From contig NZ_CP102268.1 of the NCBI RefSeq assembly GCF_025148285.1, positions 3,627,501 through 3,691,500 of the forward strand: DNA of 64,000 nucleotides, written 5' to 3'. The position numbers and the translations under genes are program-made. The notes below the pieces were generated by a model, which was given only the letters and a program-made list of their open reading frames with translations, did no database searches and was not told the DNA's origin. Shown in pieces: positions 42,293 through 51,267 of this stretch (positions are counted from its first letter, which is position 1; each line of letters begins with the position of its first letter). The DNA is from Marvinbryantia formatexigens DSM 14469 (GTDB lineage Bacteria > Bacillota > Clostridia > Lachnospirales > Lachnospiraceae).

Positions 42293-42784
42293 ATGAAAAA
42301 AGAGAGTACGGTGAAAACGATTCTCAAAAATCTGGATATCGCGGTAGCAAGTATTGCGCTGATTGTTCTGATTATTCTCACTTTCAGCGGCGTTATCATG
42401 CGGTACATTGTCGGAAAGCCATATACATGGCTGGAGGAAGTCCAGATTTTCTGTATGGTGTGGATTGTATTTGGAGCGGGCGGGGCGGCGTTCCGCACGG
42501 GAAGCCACGTTGCGATCGAGATGGTAGTCGAAATGTTTCCGGAGCGTGTCCAGAAAGTGCTTGGTTACATCGTTGATATCGTGGTGCTGGCGGTAATCGC
42601 CTATCTGTTCTGGAACAGCATCGGTTTCATTCAGATGTTTTTAAAGAGCGGAAGAAGTACCAGCATGTTAAAAATTCCGCTTGCCCTCCAGTATGCGATT
42701 GCCCCGGTTTCCTACATATTAATGATTATCAGCTACTTTTACGCAAAATATATTGACAAAAGCACAAAAGGGGGAGAAGATTAA
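42293..42784 (+). CDS. TRAP transporter small permease DctQ
   Basis: A 163-residue membrane protein with four hydrophobic segments, matching DctQ: ITFSGVIMRYIVGKPYTWLEEVQIFCMVWIVFGAG (shown here as key blocks RYIVGKPYTWLEE and FGAGGAAF), then HVAIEMVVEMFP. AAGGAG precedes the ATG. Its TAA overlaps the ATG of dctM (TAATG), so the two are translationally coupled. Confidence 0.93.
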   Translation: MKKESTVKTILKNLDIAVASIALIVLIILTFSGVIMRYIVGKPYTWLEEVQIFCMVWIVFGAGGAAFRTGSHVAIEMVVEMFPERVQKVLGYIVDIVVLAVIAYLFWNSIGFIQMFLKSGRSTSMLKIPLALQYAIAPVSYILMIISYFYAKYIDKSTKGGED

Positions 42785-44076
42785 TGTCGAGTTCAACAAT
42801 TATCGCGCTTGCGGCCATCGTCATGCTGGTGCTGCTGTTTATGAAAGTGCCGGTTTACATTGCAGTGCTGGGCGGCTCCGCTGTTTATTTTGTGCTGAAT
42901 CCAAGTGCGAATCCGATTATCTTCGCGCAGCAGGCAATCACCGGTGTGGAGAGCATTTCTCTTCTGGCAATTCCGTTCTTTGTCTGTGCGGGAATTGTCA
43001 TGAACTACACAGGTGTTACGTCCAGAATCATGGATTTCTGTTCCGTGCTCACCGGGCGCATGACCGGCGGTCTGGCACAGGTAAACATCCTGCTTTCCAC
43101 GCTGATGGGCGGTCTGTCCGGTTCCAACATTGCGGACGCGGCGATGGAAGCAAAAATGATGGTTCCGGAAATGGAAAAGGCGGGCTTCTCCAAATCCTTT
43201 TCCACGGTCGTTACGGCGGTCTCTTCCATGATCACACCGCTGATTCCGCCCGGAATCGCCATGATTCTGTACGGATGCATCGCAAACGTATCAATCGGTA
43301 AGCTGTTTATTTCCGGTATCGGTGTGGGCGCCATTCTCTGTATCGCAGAAATGCTTCTCACCAGCTTTATATCCAAGAAACGCGGCTATGTACCGCTGCG
43401 CACGGAGAAAATTTCCGGAAAGGAATTTGCAAAAGCCGCAAAACCGGCGATTCTTCCGCTGTGTCTGCCGATTATTATCATCGGCGGTATCCGCCTCGGT
43501 ATCTTCACGGCAACCGAAGCCGGTGCTGTCGCTATTGTTTATGCAGCGGTTCTCGGTCTGATTTACCGTGAGCTGAAGGCAAAGGATATGGCGACTGCTT
43601 TTAAGGAAACAGTTACAACGACGGCATCCATCATGCTGATCGTATCCGCGGCGGCTGTGTTCTCCTGGATCCTCACCAAGGAGCGCATCCCGCAGCAGCT
43701 CACCGAGTGGATGATGACGGCGATCCACAGCAAGTATGTGTTCCTTATTGTTGTGAACATTTTCCTTATCATCGTAGGAATGTTTATTGAAGGAAATGCC
43801 TCCATGATTATTCTGGTTCCGCTGCTGGCTCCGATTGCCAAGAGCTACGGCATCGACGAAATCCAGTTTGCGATGGTTTACATCTTCAACAATGCAATCG
43901 GAGCATTTTCTCCGCCTATGGGAACACTGATGTTTGTTACCTGCGGTATTACAGGCTGCAAGACGAAAGACTTTATCAAAGAAGCAGTTCCGTACTATAT
44001 CCTTCTGGTCATAGTTCTTCTGCTGCTGACCTATGTGCCGATCTGCACGACCGGTCTGGTAAGCCTGTTCTATTAA
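42784..44076 (+). CDS. TRAP transporter large permease DctM
   Basis: A 430-residue permease with about twelve hydrophobic segments, the Na+-coupled transport subunit. Hallmarks: LLAIPFFVCAGIVMN, GGLSGSNIADAAMEAKMMVPEM, SSMITPLIPPGIAMILYG, and FSPPMGTLMFVTCGI. Together with DctP and DctQ it imports the substrate with sodium. The gene starts on the last base of the dctQ stop. Confidence 0.95.
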   Translation: MSSSTIIALAAIVMLVLLFMKVPVYIAVLGGSAVYFVLNPSANPIIFAQQAITGVESISLLAIPFFVCAGIVMNYTGVTSRIMDFCSVLTGRMTGGLAQVNILLSTLMGGLSGSNIADAAMEAKMMVPEMEKAGFSKSFSTVVTAVSSMITPLIPPGIAMILYGCIANVSIGKLFISGIGVGAILCIAEMLLTSFISKKRGYVPLRTEKISGKEFAKAAKPAILPLCLPIIIIGGIRLGIFTATEAGAVAIVYAAVLGLIYRELKAKDMATAFKETVTTTASIMLIVSAAAVFSWILTKERIPQQLTEWMMTAIHSKYVFLIVVNIFLIIVGMFIEGNASMIILVPLLAPIAKSYGIDEIQFAMVYIFNNAIGAFSPPMGTLMFVTCGITGCKTKDFIKEAVPYYILLVIVLLLLTYVPICTTGLVSLFY

Positions 44077-44108
44077 TGTTTTACGAAACCTGATATTGGG
44101 GGAGCGAT

Positions 44109-45590
44109 ATGAGAGAGTATATAAAAATCCATCCGAAGGACGTTGTCGCGGTAGCTTTAAGTCCTCTGGAAAAAGGGAAGACGGTGGAGCTTGACGGAAA
44201 TACTGTCACCCTGCTGGAGGACATTCCCCAGGGGCATAAGTTTGCCCTTGCGGATATCCCGGCAGGAGCGCCGGTGATAAAATACGGCTGCTCCATCGGC
44301 AACGCAAAAGAGGACATTCCATGCGGAGCGTGGGTGCATACGCATAATGTGAAAACAGGGCTCGGCGATTTGCTGACGTATACCTACAACAGGCAGGATA
44401 CCCATCTGGAGGCGGCAGAGCCTTCTTATTTCCAGGGCTACCGCAGACCGGACGGAAAAGTGGGCGTGCGCAATGAAATCTGGATTATTCCGACGGTCGG
44501 CTGTGTAAACAATGTGGCGGAGGCCATCGAGAAGCAGGCGCAGAAATTTGTCGGCGGTTCTGTGGAGGAGGTCGTCTCCTTTACGCATCCCTACGGCTGT
44601 TCCCAGATGGGGGATGACCAGGACAACACCCGGCGGATTCTGGCGGATTTCGTCAATCATCCGAACGCGGGCGGCGTGCTGGTGCTCGGTCTTGGCTGCG
44701 AGAACAGCAATATTGACGAGCTAAAGAAATTTATCGGGGAATACGATGAAAAACGTGTAAAGTTCCTGGTGGCGCAGGAATGTGAGGATGAAATCGAAGA
44801 GGCGCTGAAGCTGGTTGCAGAGCTGGCAGAGTACGCAGGCAGCTTCCAGAGAGAACCGGTGCCGGTAAGCAAGCTGGTTATCGGCATGAAATGCGGCGGC
44901 TCGGACGGGCTTTCGGGCATCACGGCAAATCCGGCGGTTGGGCAGTTCTCGGATATGCTGATTTCCCAGGGAGGAACGACGATTCTGACAGAGGTGCCGG
45001 AAATGTTCGGGGCGGAAACGCTGCTGATGAACCGCTGTGAGACGCCGGAGCTGTTTGAAAAGACGGTGGCGCTGATTAATGACTTCAAAAATTATTTTAC
45101 ATCCCATAATCAGACGATTTATGAAAATCCTTCTCCGGGCAACAAAAAGGGCGGCATTACCACACTGGAGGACAAATCGCTCGGATGTACGCAGAAGTCG
45201 GGGAGCGCGCCTGTGCGCGGCGTTCTGAAATATGGCGAGCCGGTGAGCAGGAAGGGGCTGAATCTTCTGAGCGCTCCGGGAAATGACCTGGTGGCCTCCA
45301 CAGCGCTGGCGGCGAGCGGCGCGCAGATCGTGCTGTTTACCACCGGGCGGGGAACGCCGTTCGCGTCTCCGGTCCCGACAGTGAAAATCTCCACCAATAC
45401 CGGGCTTTCGCAGAAGAAAAACAACTGGATCGATTTCAACTGCGGCGTGATGGTAGAGGATACGAATCTGGAGGAAATGGGAAGACAGCTTTTTGATTAT
45501 GTGCTGGAGGTGGCTTCCGGCAGGAAGGTGAAAGCGGAAGAAAAGGGCTTCCACGACATGGCGATTTTCAAACAGGGTGTGACGCTGTAG
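44109..45590 (+). CDS. uxaA: altronate dehydratase UxaA
   Basis: A 493-residue full-length enzyme that dehydrates D-altronate to 2-keto-3-deoxygluconate, using Fe2+/Mn2+. The N-terminal SAF domain (about 1-95) has YGCSIGNAKEDIPCGAWVHTHN. The C-terminal domain has GVRNEIWIIPTVGC, HPYGCSQMGDD, GMKCGGSDGLSGITANP and the Cys in LGCTQKSG. GGGGAG precedes the ATG. Next gene is uxaB, 82 nt on. Confidence 0.95.
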   Translation: MREYIKIHPKDVVAVALSPLEKGKTVELDGNTVTLLEDIPQGHKFALADIPAGAPVIKYGCSIGNAKEDIPCGAWVHTHNVKTGLGDLLTYTYNRQDTHLEAAEPSYFQGYRRPDGKVGVRNEIWIIPTVGCVNNVAEAIEKQAQKFVGGSVEEVVSFTHPYGCSQMGDDQDNTRRILADFVNHPNAGGVLVLGLGCENSNIDELKKFIGEYDEKRVKFLVAQECEDEIEEALKLVAELAEYAGSFQREPVPVSKLVIGMKCGGSDGLSGITANPAVGQFSDMLISQGGTTILTEVPEMFGAETLLMNRCETPELFEKTVALINDFKNYFTSHNQTIYENPSPGNKKGGITTLEDKSLGCTQKSGSAPVRGVLKYGEPVSRKGLNLLSAPGNDLVASTALAASGAQIVLFTTGRGTPFASPVPTVKISTNTGLSQKKNNWIDFNCGVMVEDTNLEEMGRQLFDYVLEVASGRKVKAEEKGFHDMAIFKQGVTL

Positions 45591-45672
45591 GCGTCTGTCT
45601 GATGCGGAAAACGTATGATACGGAAAAACGGGAGACATCATCATTCTGAAATTTGGAGAGGAAGGATATATC

Positions 45673-47160
45673 ATGAAAAAGTTAAGCTATGCAACATTGG
45701 AGAAAATGGGGTATGAGGGCTACCTGCTGAAGGATGCGCCGGAGCGGGTACTGCAGTTTGGCGAGGGAAATTTCCTGCGCGCTTTTGTGGAGTGCTGGAT
45801 TGATAAAATGAACGAGAAGGCGGGCTTCAACTCGAAGGTGGTCCTGTGCCAGCCAATCGCTCCGGGACTTGCGGACATGATAAATGAACAGGAAGGACTT
45901 TACACGCTGCTTCTGCGCGGAAATGAAAACGGAAAGAAGGTCGACGACCGCCGCGTGATTTCCTGCGTGAGCAGATGTCTGAATCCGTATAAGGACTACG
46001 ATGCGGTGCTTGCTTATGCGGAGAGCGAGGATATCCGTTTTGTGGTCTGCAACACCACCGAGGCTGGCATCCAGTATGACCCGTCCTGCCAGTTCGCGGA
46101 CGTGCCGGCGGCAAGCTATCCGGGCAAGCTGACACAGTGGCTGTACCGCCGTTTTCAGAAATTCGGGCAGGAAAAGGGCAAAGGCATCATCATTCTTTCC
46201 TGCGAGCTGATTGATAACAACGGAAAAGAGCTGGAAAAATGTGTAAACCAGTATGCCGATCAGTGGGAGCTTGGCGGGGAATTTAAAAACTGGCTGAAGG
46301 AAGAGTGCGTATTCTGCTCAACGCTGGTGGACCGCATCGTTCCGGGTTATCCGAGAGCGGACGCCGCGGCAATCTGCGAAGAGCTGGGCTATGAGGACAA
46401 CCTGCTGGATGTCGGCGAGGTGTTTGGTCTCTGGGTGATTGAGGGCCCGCAATGGCTGAAAAAGGAGCTTCCGTTTGAGGAGGCAGGCCTTCCGGTCATC
46501 ATCTGCGACGACCACAAGCCGTACAAGCAGAGAAAGGTCCGCATCCTGAACGGCGCGCACACCTCGATGGTGCTCGGCGCTTACCTGGCGGGGCAGGATA
46601 TTGTCCGCGACTGCATGAAGGATGAAGTAATCAACGGCTTTATGAATAAGACCATCTACGAGGAGATTATTCCGACACTGACGCTGCCGGAGGAGGAGCT
46701 GAAGGAATTTGCGGCTTCCGTGACAGACCGTTTCAACAATCCGTTTGTGGACCATGCGCTGCTGTCGATTTCGCTGAATTCCACATCCAAGTGGAAGGCG
46801 CGCGTGATGCCGAGCCTGAAGGGGTATGTCGCAAAATTCGGCAGCCTGCCGAAATGCATTACGGCTTCCTTTGCTTTCTATATTGCGTTCTATCACGGGC
46901 AGAAGCTGACGGACGAGGGACTGGTCGGAAGCAGGAAGAAAAATGAATATACGATTCACGATGACAGGAATATCCTGGAGTTTTATGCGTCGCATAAGGA
47001 TGACACGGCGCAGGAGCTGGCTCATGCGGTCTGCACGAACAAGGATTTCTGGGGCGAGGATTTAAGCGAAATCGCGGGCTTTGAGGCGGCGGTCGCGGAC
47101 TATCTGGAGCAGATTGAAAAAGAGGGCACTTACGAAGTAATGAAGCGTGTATTGGCATAG
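45673..47160 (+). CDS. uxaB: tagaturonate reductase UxaB
   Basis: A 495-residue polyol-dehydrogenase-family enzyme that reduces D-tagaturonate to D-altronate with NADH. It has LQFGEGNFLRAFVECWIDK, VVCNTTEAGI, ILSCELIDNNGKEL, and KVRILNGAHTSMVLGAYLAG, which place it with UxaB rather than the mannonate enzyme UxuB. AGGAAGG precedes the ATG. Together with the LgoD-like dehydrogenase it forms an oxidise-then-reduce step through tagaturonate. Confidence 0.93.
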   Translation: MKKLSYATLEKMGYEGYLLKDAPERVLQFGEGNFLRAFVECWIDKMNEKAGFNSKVVLCQPIAPGLADMINEQEGLYTLLLRGNENGKKVDDRRVISCVSRCLNPYKDYDAVLAYAESEDIRFVVCNTTEAGIQYDPSCQFADVPAASYPGKLTQWLYRRFQKFGQEKGKGIIILSCELIDNNGKELEKCVNQYADQWELGGEFKNWLKEECVFCSTLVDRIVPGYPRADAAAICEELGYEDNLLDVGEVFGLWVIEGPQWLKKELPFEEAGLPVIICDDHKPYKQRKVRILNGAHTSMVLGAYLAGQDIVRDCMKDEVINGFMNKTIYEEIIPTLTLPEEELKEFAASVTDRFNNPFVDHALLSISLNSTSKWKARVMPSLKGYVAKFGSLPKCITASFAFYIAFYHGQKLTDEGLVGSRKKNEYTIHDDRNILEFYASHKDDTAQELAHAVCTNKDFWGEDLSEIAGFEAAVADYLEQIEKEGTYEVMKRVLA

Positions 47161-47188
47161 TTTTGGCGCAATCTGATGTAATCTTCTG

Positions 47189-47217
47189 CTGACAGACGGA
47201 AAATTATCTGATATAAT
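47189..47217 (+). promoter_or_regulatory. promoter of kdgA
   Basis: CTGACA (47189-47194), 17-nt spacer, TATAAT (47212-47217), about 90 nt before kdgA. It suggests the aldolase gene can be expressed without the rest of the operon. Confidence 0.75.
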
Positions 47218-47305
47218 GATGCCAGAGGCAAAAAGTCATGTGTAAAAAACGTGATTCGGCAGCCTGAAAGAATTATTCTGGCAAAAACTCAGGGAGGAAT
47301 TTATC

Positions 47306-47944
47306 ATGAAATCAATGGAAGAACAGTTTAAAGAAGTTGGCGTTGTGCCGGTAGTCGTTCTGAATGACGCAAAGGATGCGCTTCCGCTTGCAGACGCGCT
47401 GGTTGAGGGCGGTCTGCCGTGCGCGGAGGTAACGTTCCGCACAGATGCCGCAGAGGAATCCATCCGTCTGATGGCAGAAAAGTATCCGGACATGCTGGTG
47501 GGAGCAGGTACAGTCCTGACGGTAGACCAGGTGGACCGCGCAGTGGGCGCAGGCGCAAAATTCATCGTAAGTCCGGGCTTTGATCCGGAAATCGTTGACT
47601 ATTGCATCAGCAAGGAAATTCCGGTATTTCCGGGCTGCATCACTCCGTCCGAGGTAGCGCAGGCTGTAAAACGCGGTCTGAAGGTCGTGAAATTTTTCCC
47701 GGCGGAGCAGGCGGGCGGCATTGCGATGATTAAGGCGATGGCGGCACCGTACACAATGGTGAAATTTATGCCGACCGGCGGCATCAGCGCGAAGAATCTG
47801 CGCAGCTATCTGGAGTGCGACAAGATTCTCTGCTGCGGCGGAAGCTGGATGGTAAAGGGCGACCTCATCAAAGCTGGTGAATTTGACAAGATTCGCGAAA
47901 TGACAAAGGAAGCGGTTGCTCTGGCTGCCGAAATCAGAGGTTAA
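47306..47944 (+). CDS. kdgA: 2-keto-3-deoxy-6-phosphogluconate aldolase
   Basis: A 212-residue class I aldolase that splits KDPG to pyruvate and glyceraldehyde 3-phosphate. Catalytic Glu in CAEVTFRTDAA (E41) and Schiff-base Lys129 in VVKFFPAEQAGG are present; GAGTVLTVDQ and FMPTGGISAKNL fit the barrel. GGGAGG precedes the ATG. It has its own promoter and is followed by a long inverted repeat. The KDG kinase that would supply its substrate is not in the window. Confidence 0.95.
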   Translation: MKSMEEQFKEVGVVPVVVLNDAKDALPLADALVEGGLPCAEVTFRTDAAEESIRLMAEKYPDMLVGAGTVLTVDQVDRAVGAGAKFIVSPGFDPEIVDYCISKEIPVFPGCITPSEVAQAVKRGLKVVKFFPAEQAGGIAMIKAMAAPYTMVKFMPTGGISAKNLRSYLECDKILCCGGSWMVKGDLIKAGEFDKIREMTKEAVALAAEIRG

Positions 47945-48020
47945 AAACGGCATCCGGTAAATGCCGGATAACAGACGGTGCGCGCATATCCGTGCGCTGC
48001 ACGTTTCCCGTTCTTTCGTA

Positions 48021-48101
48021 AAAAAGACGACTCGAAGAATATCCCCGCCTGTCGGACAGAAATGTTCGCCATGCAGGGATATTTTTTCGAATCGTCTTTC
48101 C
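48021..48101. terminator. long inverted repeat / terminator after kdgA
   Basis: AAAGACGA-TCGAA-AATATCCC pairs with GGATATTTTTTCGAATCGTCTTT across about 80 nt, with small bulges and an apical loop. It is longer than a usual terminator but sits between kdgA and the next gene. The rest of 47945-48224 holds nothing else recognised. Confidence 0.65.
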
Positions 48102-48224
48102 GACGAAAAAGAGGTAGACTTTTCTGATGATGTCCGCTAAAATGGAGCAGGAGCTTCCGCTGGACGGGCAGTGATGCAGGCGGGAGAATGCGTATGGGAA
48201 AAGAAGGACAGGAGATGTGTTAGT

Positions 48225-49151
48225 ATGAAAAATTTACAGGTAAGAAATTCGCTGATTCTTTTGCTGACGGCGCTGATATGGGGCGTTGCCTTTGTGGCGC
48301 AGAGCGTCGGCATGGATTATGTGGGACCCTTTACATTTAACTGCGTGCGTTTTCTGATTGGCGGCATCGTGCTGCTGCCGTGCATGGCGCTGCTGAAGAA
48401 GCTGAATCCGCCGGAGAAAAGAGCGGACGGTTCCGGCAAAGAGAAAAAAAATCTGATTCTCGGAGGCGTCTGCTGCGGCGTGGCGCTGTGCGTGGCAAGC
48501 TGCCTGCAGCAGCTTGGGATTATGTATACGTCAGTTGGAAAGGCTGGTTTTATCACGGCTTTTTATATTATCATTGTGCCGGTCATCGGACTTTTTTTCA
48601 GAAAGAAATGCGGGATTACGGTCTGGATCGGCGTGCTGCTGGCGCTTGCCGGACTGTATTTTCTGTGTATTACGGAGGACCTGACCATCGGCAGGGGAGA
48701 CGTGCTGGTATTTCTGGGAGCGCTGATGTTCGCTGTACATATCATGGTAATCGACCATTTTTCGCCGCTGGCGGACGGGGTCGCCATGTCCTGCATCCAG
48801 TTCTTTGTCAGCGGCGGTCTTTGCGCGGTGCCGATGCTGCTGTTTGAAAAGCCGCAGATCGGGCAGCTTCTGGCGGCATGGCAGCCCATTCTTTATGCGG
48901 GCGTGCTTTCCTGCGGAGTTGCCTACACCCTGCAGATTATCGGACAAAAAGGGATGAACCCGACGGTTGCATCCCTTATACTGAGCCTGGAATCCGTGAT
49001 TTCGGTGCTGGCGGGTATGGTGATTCTTCACCAGGAGCTCTCCGGCAGGGAAATCCTCGGCTGTATTCTTATGTTTGCCGCTATTCTGCTTGCGCAGCTT
49101 CCGCCTCTTCCACGGAAGACGGGGAAAGCAGGTACTCAAGAAAACGGATAA
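48225..49151 (+). CDS. EamA/DMT-family transporter
   Basis: A 308-residue membrane protein with ten hydrophobic segments in two EamA repeats (about 10-145 and 155-300). The N-terminal ALIWGVAFVAQSVGMDYVGP and C-terminal SLILSLESVISVLAGMVILHQELS are typical. Such proteins export or import small metabolites. ATG at 48225 is ten bases after AGGAG; upstream ATGs from 48171 lack sites. Its 3' end overlaps the convergent gene at 49081 by 71 bp. Confidence 0.9.
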   Translation: MKNLQVRNSLILLLTALIWGVAFVAQSVGMDYVGPFTFNCVRFLIGGIVLLPCMALLKKLNPPEKRADGSGKEKKNLILGGVCCGVALCVASCLQQLGIMYTSVGKAGFITAFYIIIVPVIGLFFRKKCGITVWIGVLLALAGLYFLCITEDLTIGRGDVLVFLGALMFAVHIMVIDHFSPLADGVAMSCIQFFVSGGLCAVPMLLFEKPQIGQLLAAWQPILYAGVLSCGVAYTLQIIGQKGMNPTVASLILSLESVISVLAGMVILHQELSGREILGCILMFAAILLAQLPPLPRKTGKAGTQENG

Positions 49152-49836
49152 CGTTATCTGTGTGTTCTGTGTTGGAAACAACGCAGAGAATCGCTTTCTC
49201 TCCGACACCGCCGTAAGCCTGGTAGACTTCGTTATCGGCAATATCAATGCCGTGCGGCGCGGCGGGGTAGGTCTGCAGTACCGTCGTCCCGTCGGTATCG
49301 GTCTCCACCTCGCTGGACTCGATAATCTGGTCCTCAAACTGCGCGTACAGATCCGCCGGAAGCAGCTCGGAGAGGTCTGCGAGATAACCAAGCTCCGAAT
49401 ACTGGTCAAACTGCTCCTGCGGGCAGACCAGGATATCGATGGACTGGGCGGCAATCAGTGTGGTAAGCTTCATCTGGTCGCCATATTCCTCCAGATTGTA
49501 ATTCGTGCAGTCCAGCAGTTCGTCATCGCTTGTCAGCTCGTAGTAGTCGCGCAGGTTGTCCGTCAGCAAATCTGCGTCAGCCATCCACGCATCGTTGATA
49601 AATGCCACCGACAGGACATTGACCTGGTGGCGGAAAAACATGGTGTAGATGAGCGAGGCAGCTATGATCAGAACTACGATAACAATGATGACCGTCCGCA
49701 GGTAGTAATCCTTAAAATAACCTGCCTTCTGCGTACGGTTCAGATTCGAAATATCTTTTTTCTTCAGGGAATCATCGCGCTTCTGATAAAGGAGCGAATC
49801 ATCATCCAGTGCTGTTTTTTTGTCGTCAATATTCAT
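49081..49836 (-). CDS. single-pass membrane protein with solute-binding-like extracellular domain
   Basis: A 251-residue protein of unknown function. A charged cytoplasmic N-terminus (about 1-43) precedes one helix (about 45-66); the extracellular part has SIDILVCPQEQFDQYSELGYLADLSELL, which resembles the hinge region of ABC solute-binding proteins, but the rest is too short for a full one. The C-terminal end is Ala/Glu-rich. ATG at 49836 lies eight bases after AAAGGG. The gene is convergent with, and overlaps, the DMT transporter gene by 71 bp. Confidence 0.65.
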   Translation of the reverse strand: MNIDDKKTALDDDSLLYQKRDDSLKKKDISNLNRTQKAGYFKDYYLRTVIIVIVVLIIAASLIYTMFFRHQVNVLSVAFINDAWMADADLLTDNLRDYYELTSDDELLDCTNYNLEEYGDQMKLTTLIAAQSIDILVCPQEQFDQYSELGYLADLSELLPADLYAQFEDQIIESSEVETDTDGTTVLQTYPAAPHGIDIADNEVYQAYGGVGEKAILCVVSNTEHTDNVIRFLEYLLSPSSVEEAEAAQAE

Positions 49837-49913
49837 TTGTGTATCCCTTTCCAAAAATCTGATAATAGTGTATCACGGTTTGAAAAAAAAGTGTATTAAA
49901 TCTTTGTAAAGTA

Positions 49914-49922
49914 TGTTATACT
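49914..49922 (+). promoter_or_regulatory. extended -10 promoter candidate of the pyrH operon
   Basis: TGT-TATACT about 60 nt before pyrH; the -35 (TATTAA) is poor. Confidence 0.5.
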
Positions 49923-49981
49923 GTTCCAAATGGGTGGTCAACGCTGACGCCCGAAAAAGATTTTGAAACGGAGAGTATGGT

Positions 49982-50677
49982 ATGAAGCGTGTATTATTGA
50001 AGTTAAGCGGTGAGGCGCTTGCAGGGGAGAAGCACACGGGCTTCGACGAGCCGACGGTTGCGCGTGTGGCAGGGCAGGTGAAGCAGCTTGTGGATGCCGG
50101 CACACAGGTCGGCGTGGTGATTGGCGGCGGAAATTTCTGGCGCGGACGTTCCAGCGAGAATATTGACCGCACAAAGGCGGACCAGATAGGAATGCTGGCG
50201 ACGGTGATGAACTGCATTTACGTATCCGAGATTTTCCGCTCGGCGGGCATGAAAACGCAGATTTTTACTCCGTTTTCCTGCGGCGCATTTACAGAGCTGT
50301 TCTCCAAGGACCGGGTAAACGAGTGCTTTGAAAAGGGTATGGTGACGTTTTTTGCAGGCGGTACGGGTCATCCGTATTTTTCCACGGATACGACCACAGT
50401 GCTGCGCGCGGTTGAGATTGAGGCGGAGGTCATCCTGCTTGCCAAGTCGATCGACGGCGTTTATGACAGCGACCCGAAGACGAATCCGGAGGCGGTAAAA
50501 TACGACGAAATTACGATTCAGGAGGTCATCGACCGGCGGCTCGGTGTGGTTGACCTGGCGGCTTCCATTCTCTGCATGGAGAATAAAATGCCGATGCTGG
50601 TGTTCGGGCTGAACGAAGAAAACAGTATCGTGAACACGGTGAGCGGCAATTTCAGCGGCACGAAGGTGACGGTATAA
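49982..50677 (+). CDS. pyrH: UMP kinase
   Basis: A 231-residue amino-acid-kinase-fold enzyme that makes UDP from UMP. VLLKLSGEALAG at the start, VVIGGGNFWRG, RTKADQIGMLATVMN, and FFAGGTGHPYFSTDT are diagnostic of PyrH. GGAGAG precedes the ATG. First gene of the pyrH-frr-uppS-cdsA-dxr-rseP operon. The usual upstream rpsB-tsf pair is not present. Confidence 0.97.
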   Translation: MKRVLLKLSGEALAGEKHTGFDEPTVARVAGQVKQLVDAGTQVGVVIGGGNFWRGRSSENIDRTKADQIGMLATVMNCIYVSEIFRSAGMKTQIFTPFSCGAFTELFSKDRVNECFEKGMVTFFAGGTGHPYFSTDTTTVLRAVEIEAEVILLAKSIDGVYDSDPKTNPEAVKYDEITIQEVIDRRLGVVDLAASILCMENKMPMLVFGLNEENSIVNTVSGNFSGTKVTV

Positions 50678-50711
50678 TAAATAAAAACAGAAAAACCAGG
50701 AGGAAGAAGAC

Positions 50712-51263
50712 ATGGATGAAAGAATGAAGGTATATGACGAAAAAATGACAAAGACATACAACAACCTGCTCGCGGAGTTTGGAGCTATCCGTGCGGGGCG
50801 TGCAAACCCGCATGTGCTGGACCGCATTATGGTTGACTATTACGGAACGCCCACGCCGATCCAGCAGGTCGGCAATGTAAACGTGCCGGAGGCGCGCATG
50901 ATTCAGATACAGCCGTGGGATACCAGTATGCTGAAGGCGATCACCAAAGCGATCCAGACCTCAGACCTCGGCATCAACCCGACGAACGACGGCAGGGTCA
51001 TCCGTCTCGTATTCCCGGAGCTTACCGAGGAGCGCAGAAAGGACCTGGTGAAAGAGGTTAAGAAAAAAGGCGAGGGAGCCAAGGTTGCCGTGCGCAATAT
51101 CCGCCGCGACGCCAACGATGCCTTCAAGAAGCTGAAGGGCACGGATGTATCGGAGGATACCATCAAAGAGCTGGAGAATGCCATGCAGAAGCTGACGGAT
51201 AAATATATGAAGGATATCGACAGTGCAGTCGAGGAAAAATCGAAAGAGATCATGACGGTGTAG
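50712..51263 (+). CDS. frr: ribosome recycling factor
   Basis: A 183-residue RRF, which with EF-G splits post-termination ribosomes. Typical EFGAIRAGRANPHVLDRIMVDYYGTPTPI, IQPWDTSMLKAI, and RKDLVKEVKKKGEGAKVAVRNIRRDAND. AGGAGG precedes the ATG; 34 nt after pyrH. Confidence 0.97.
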   Translation: MDERMKVYDEKMTKTYNNLLAEFGAIRAGRANPHVLDRIMVDYYGTPTPIQQVGNVNVPEARMIQIQPWDTSMLKAITKAIQTSDLGINPTNDGRVIRLVFPELTEERRKDLVKEVKKKGEGAKVAVRNIRRDANDAFKKLKGTDVSEDTIKELENAMQKLTDKYMKDIDSAVEEKSKEIMTV

Positions 51264-51267
51264 CGCG

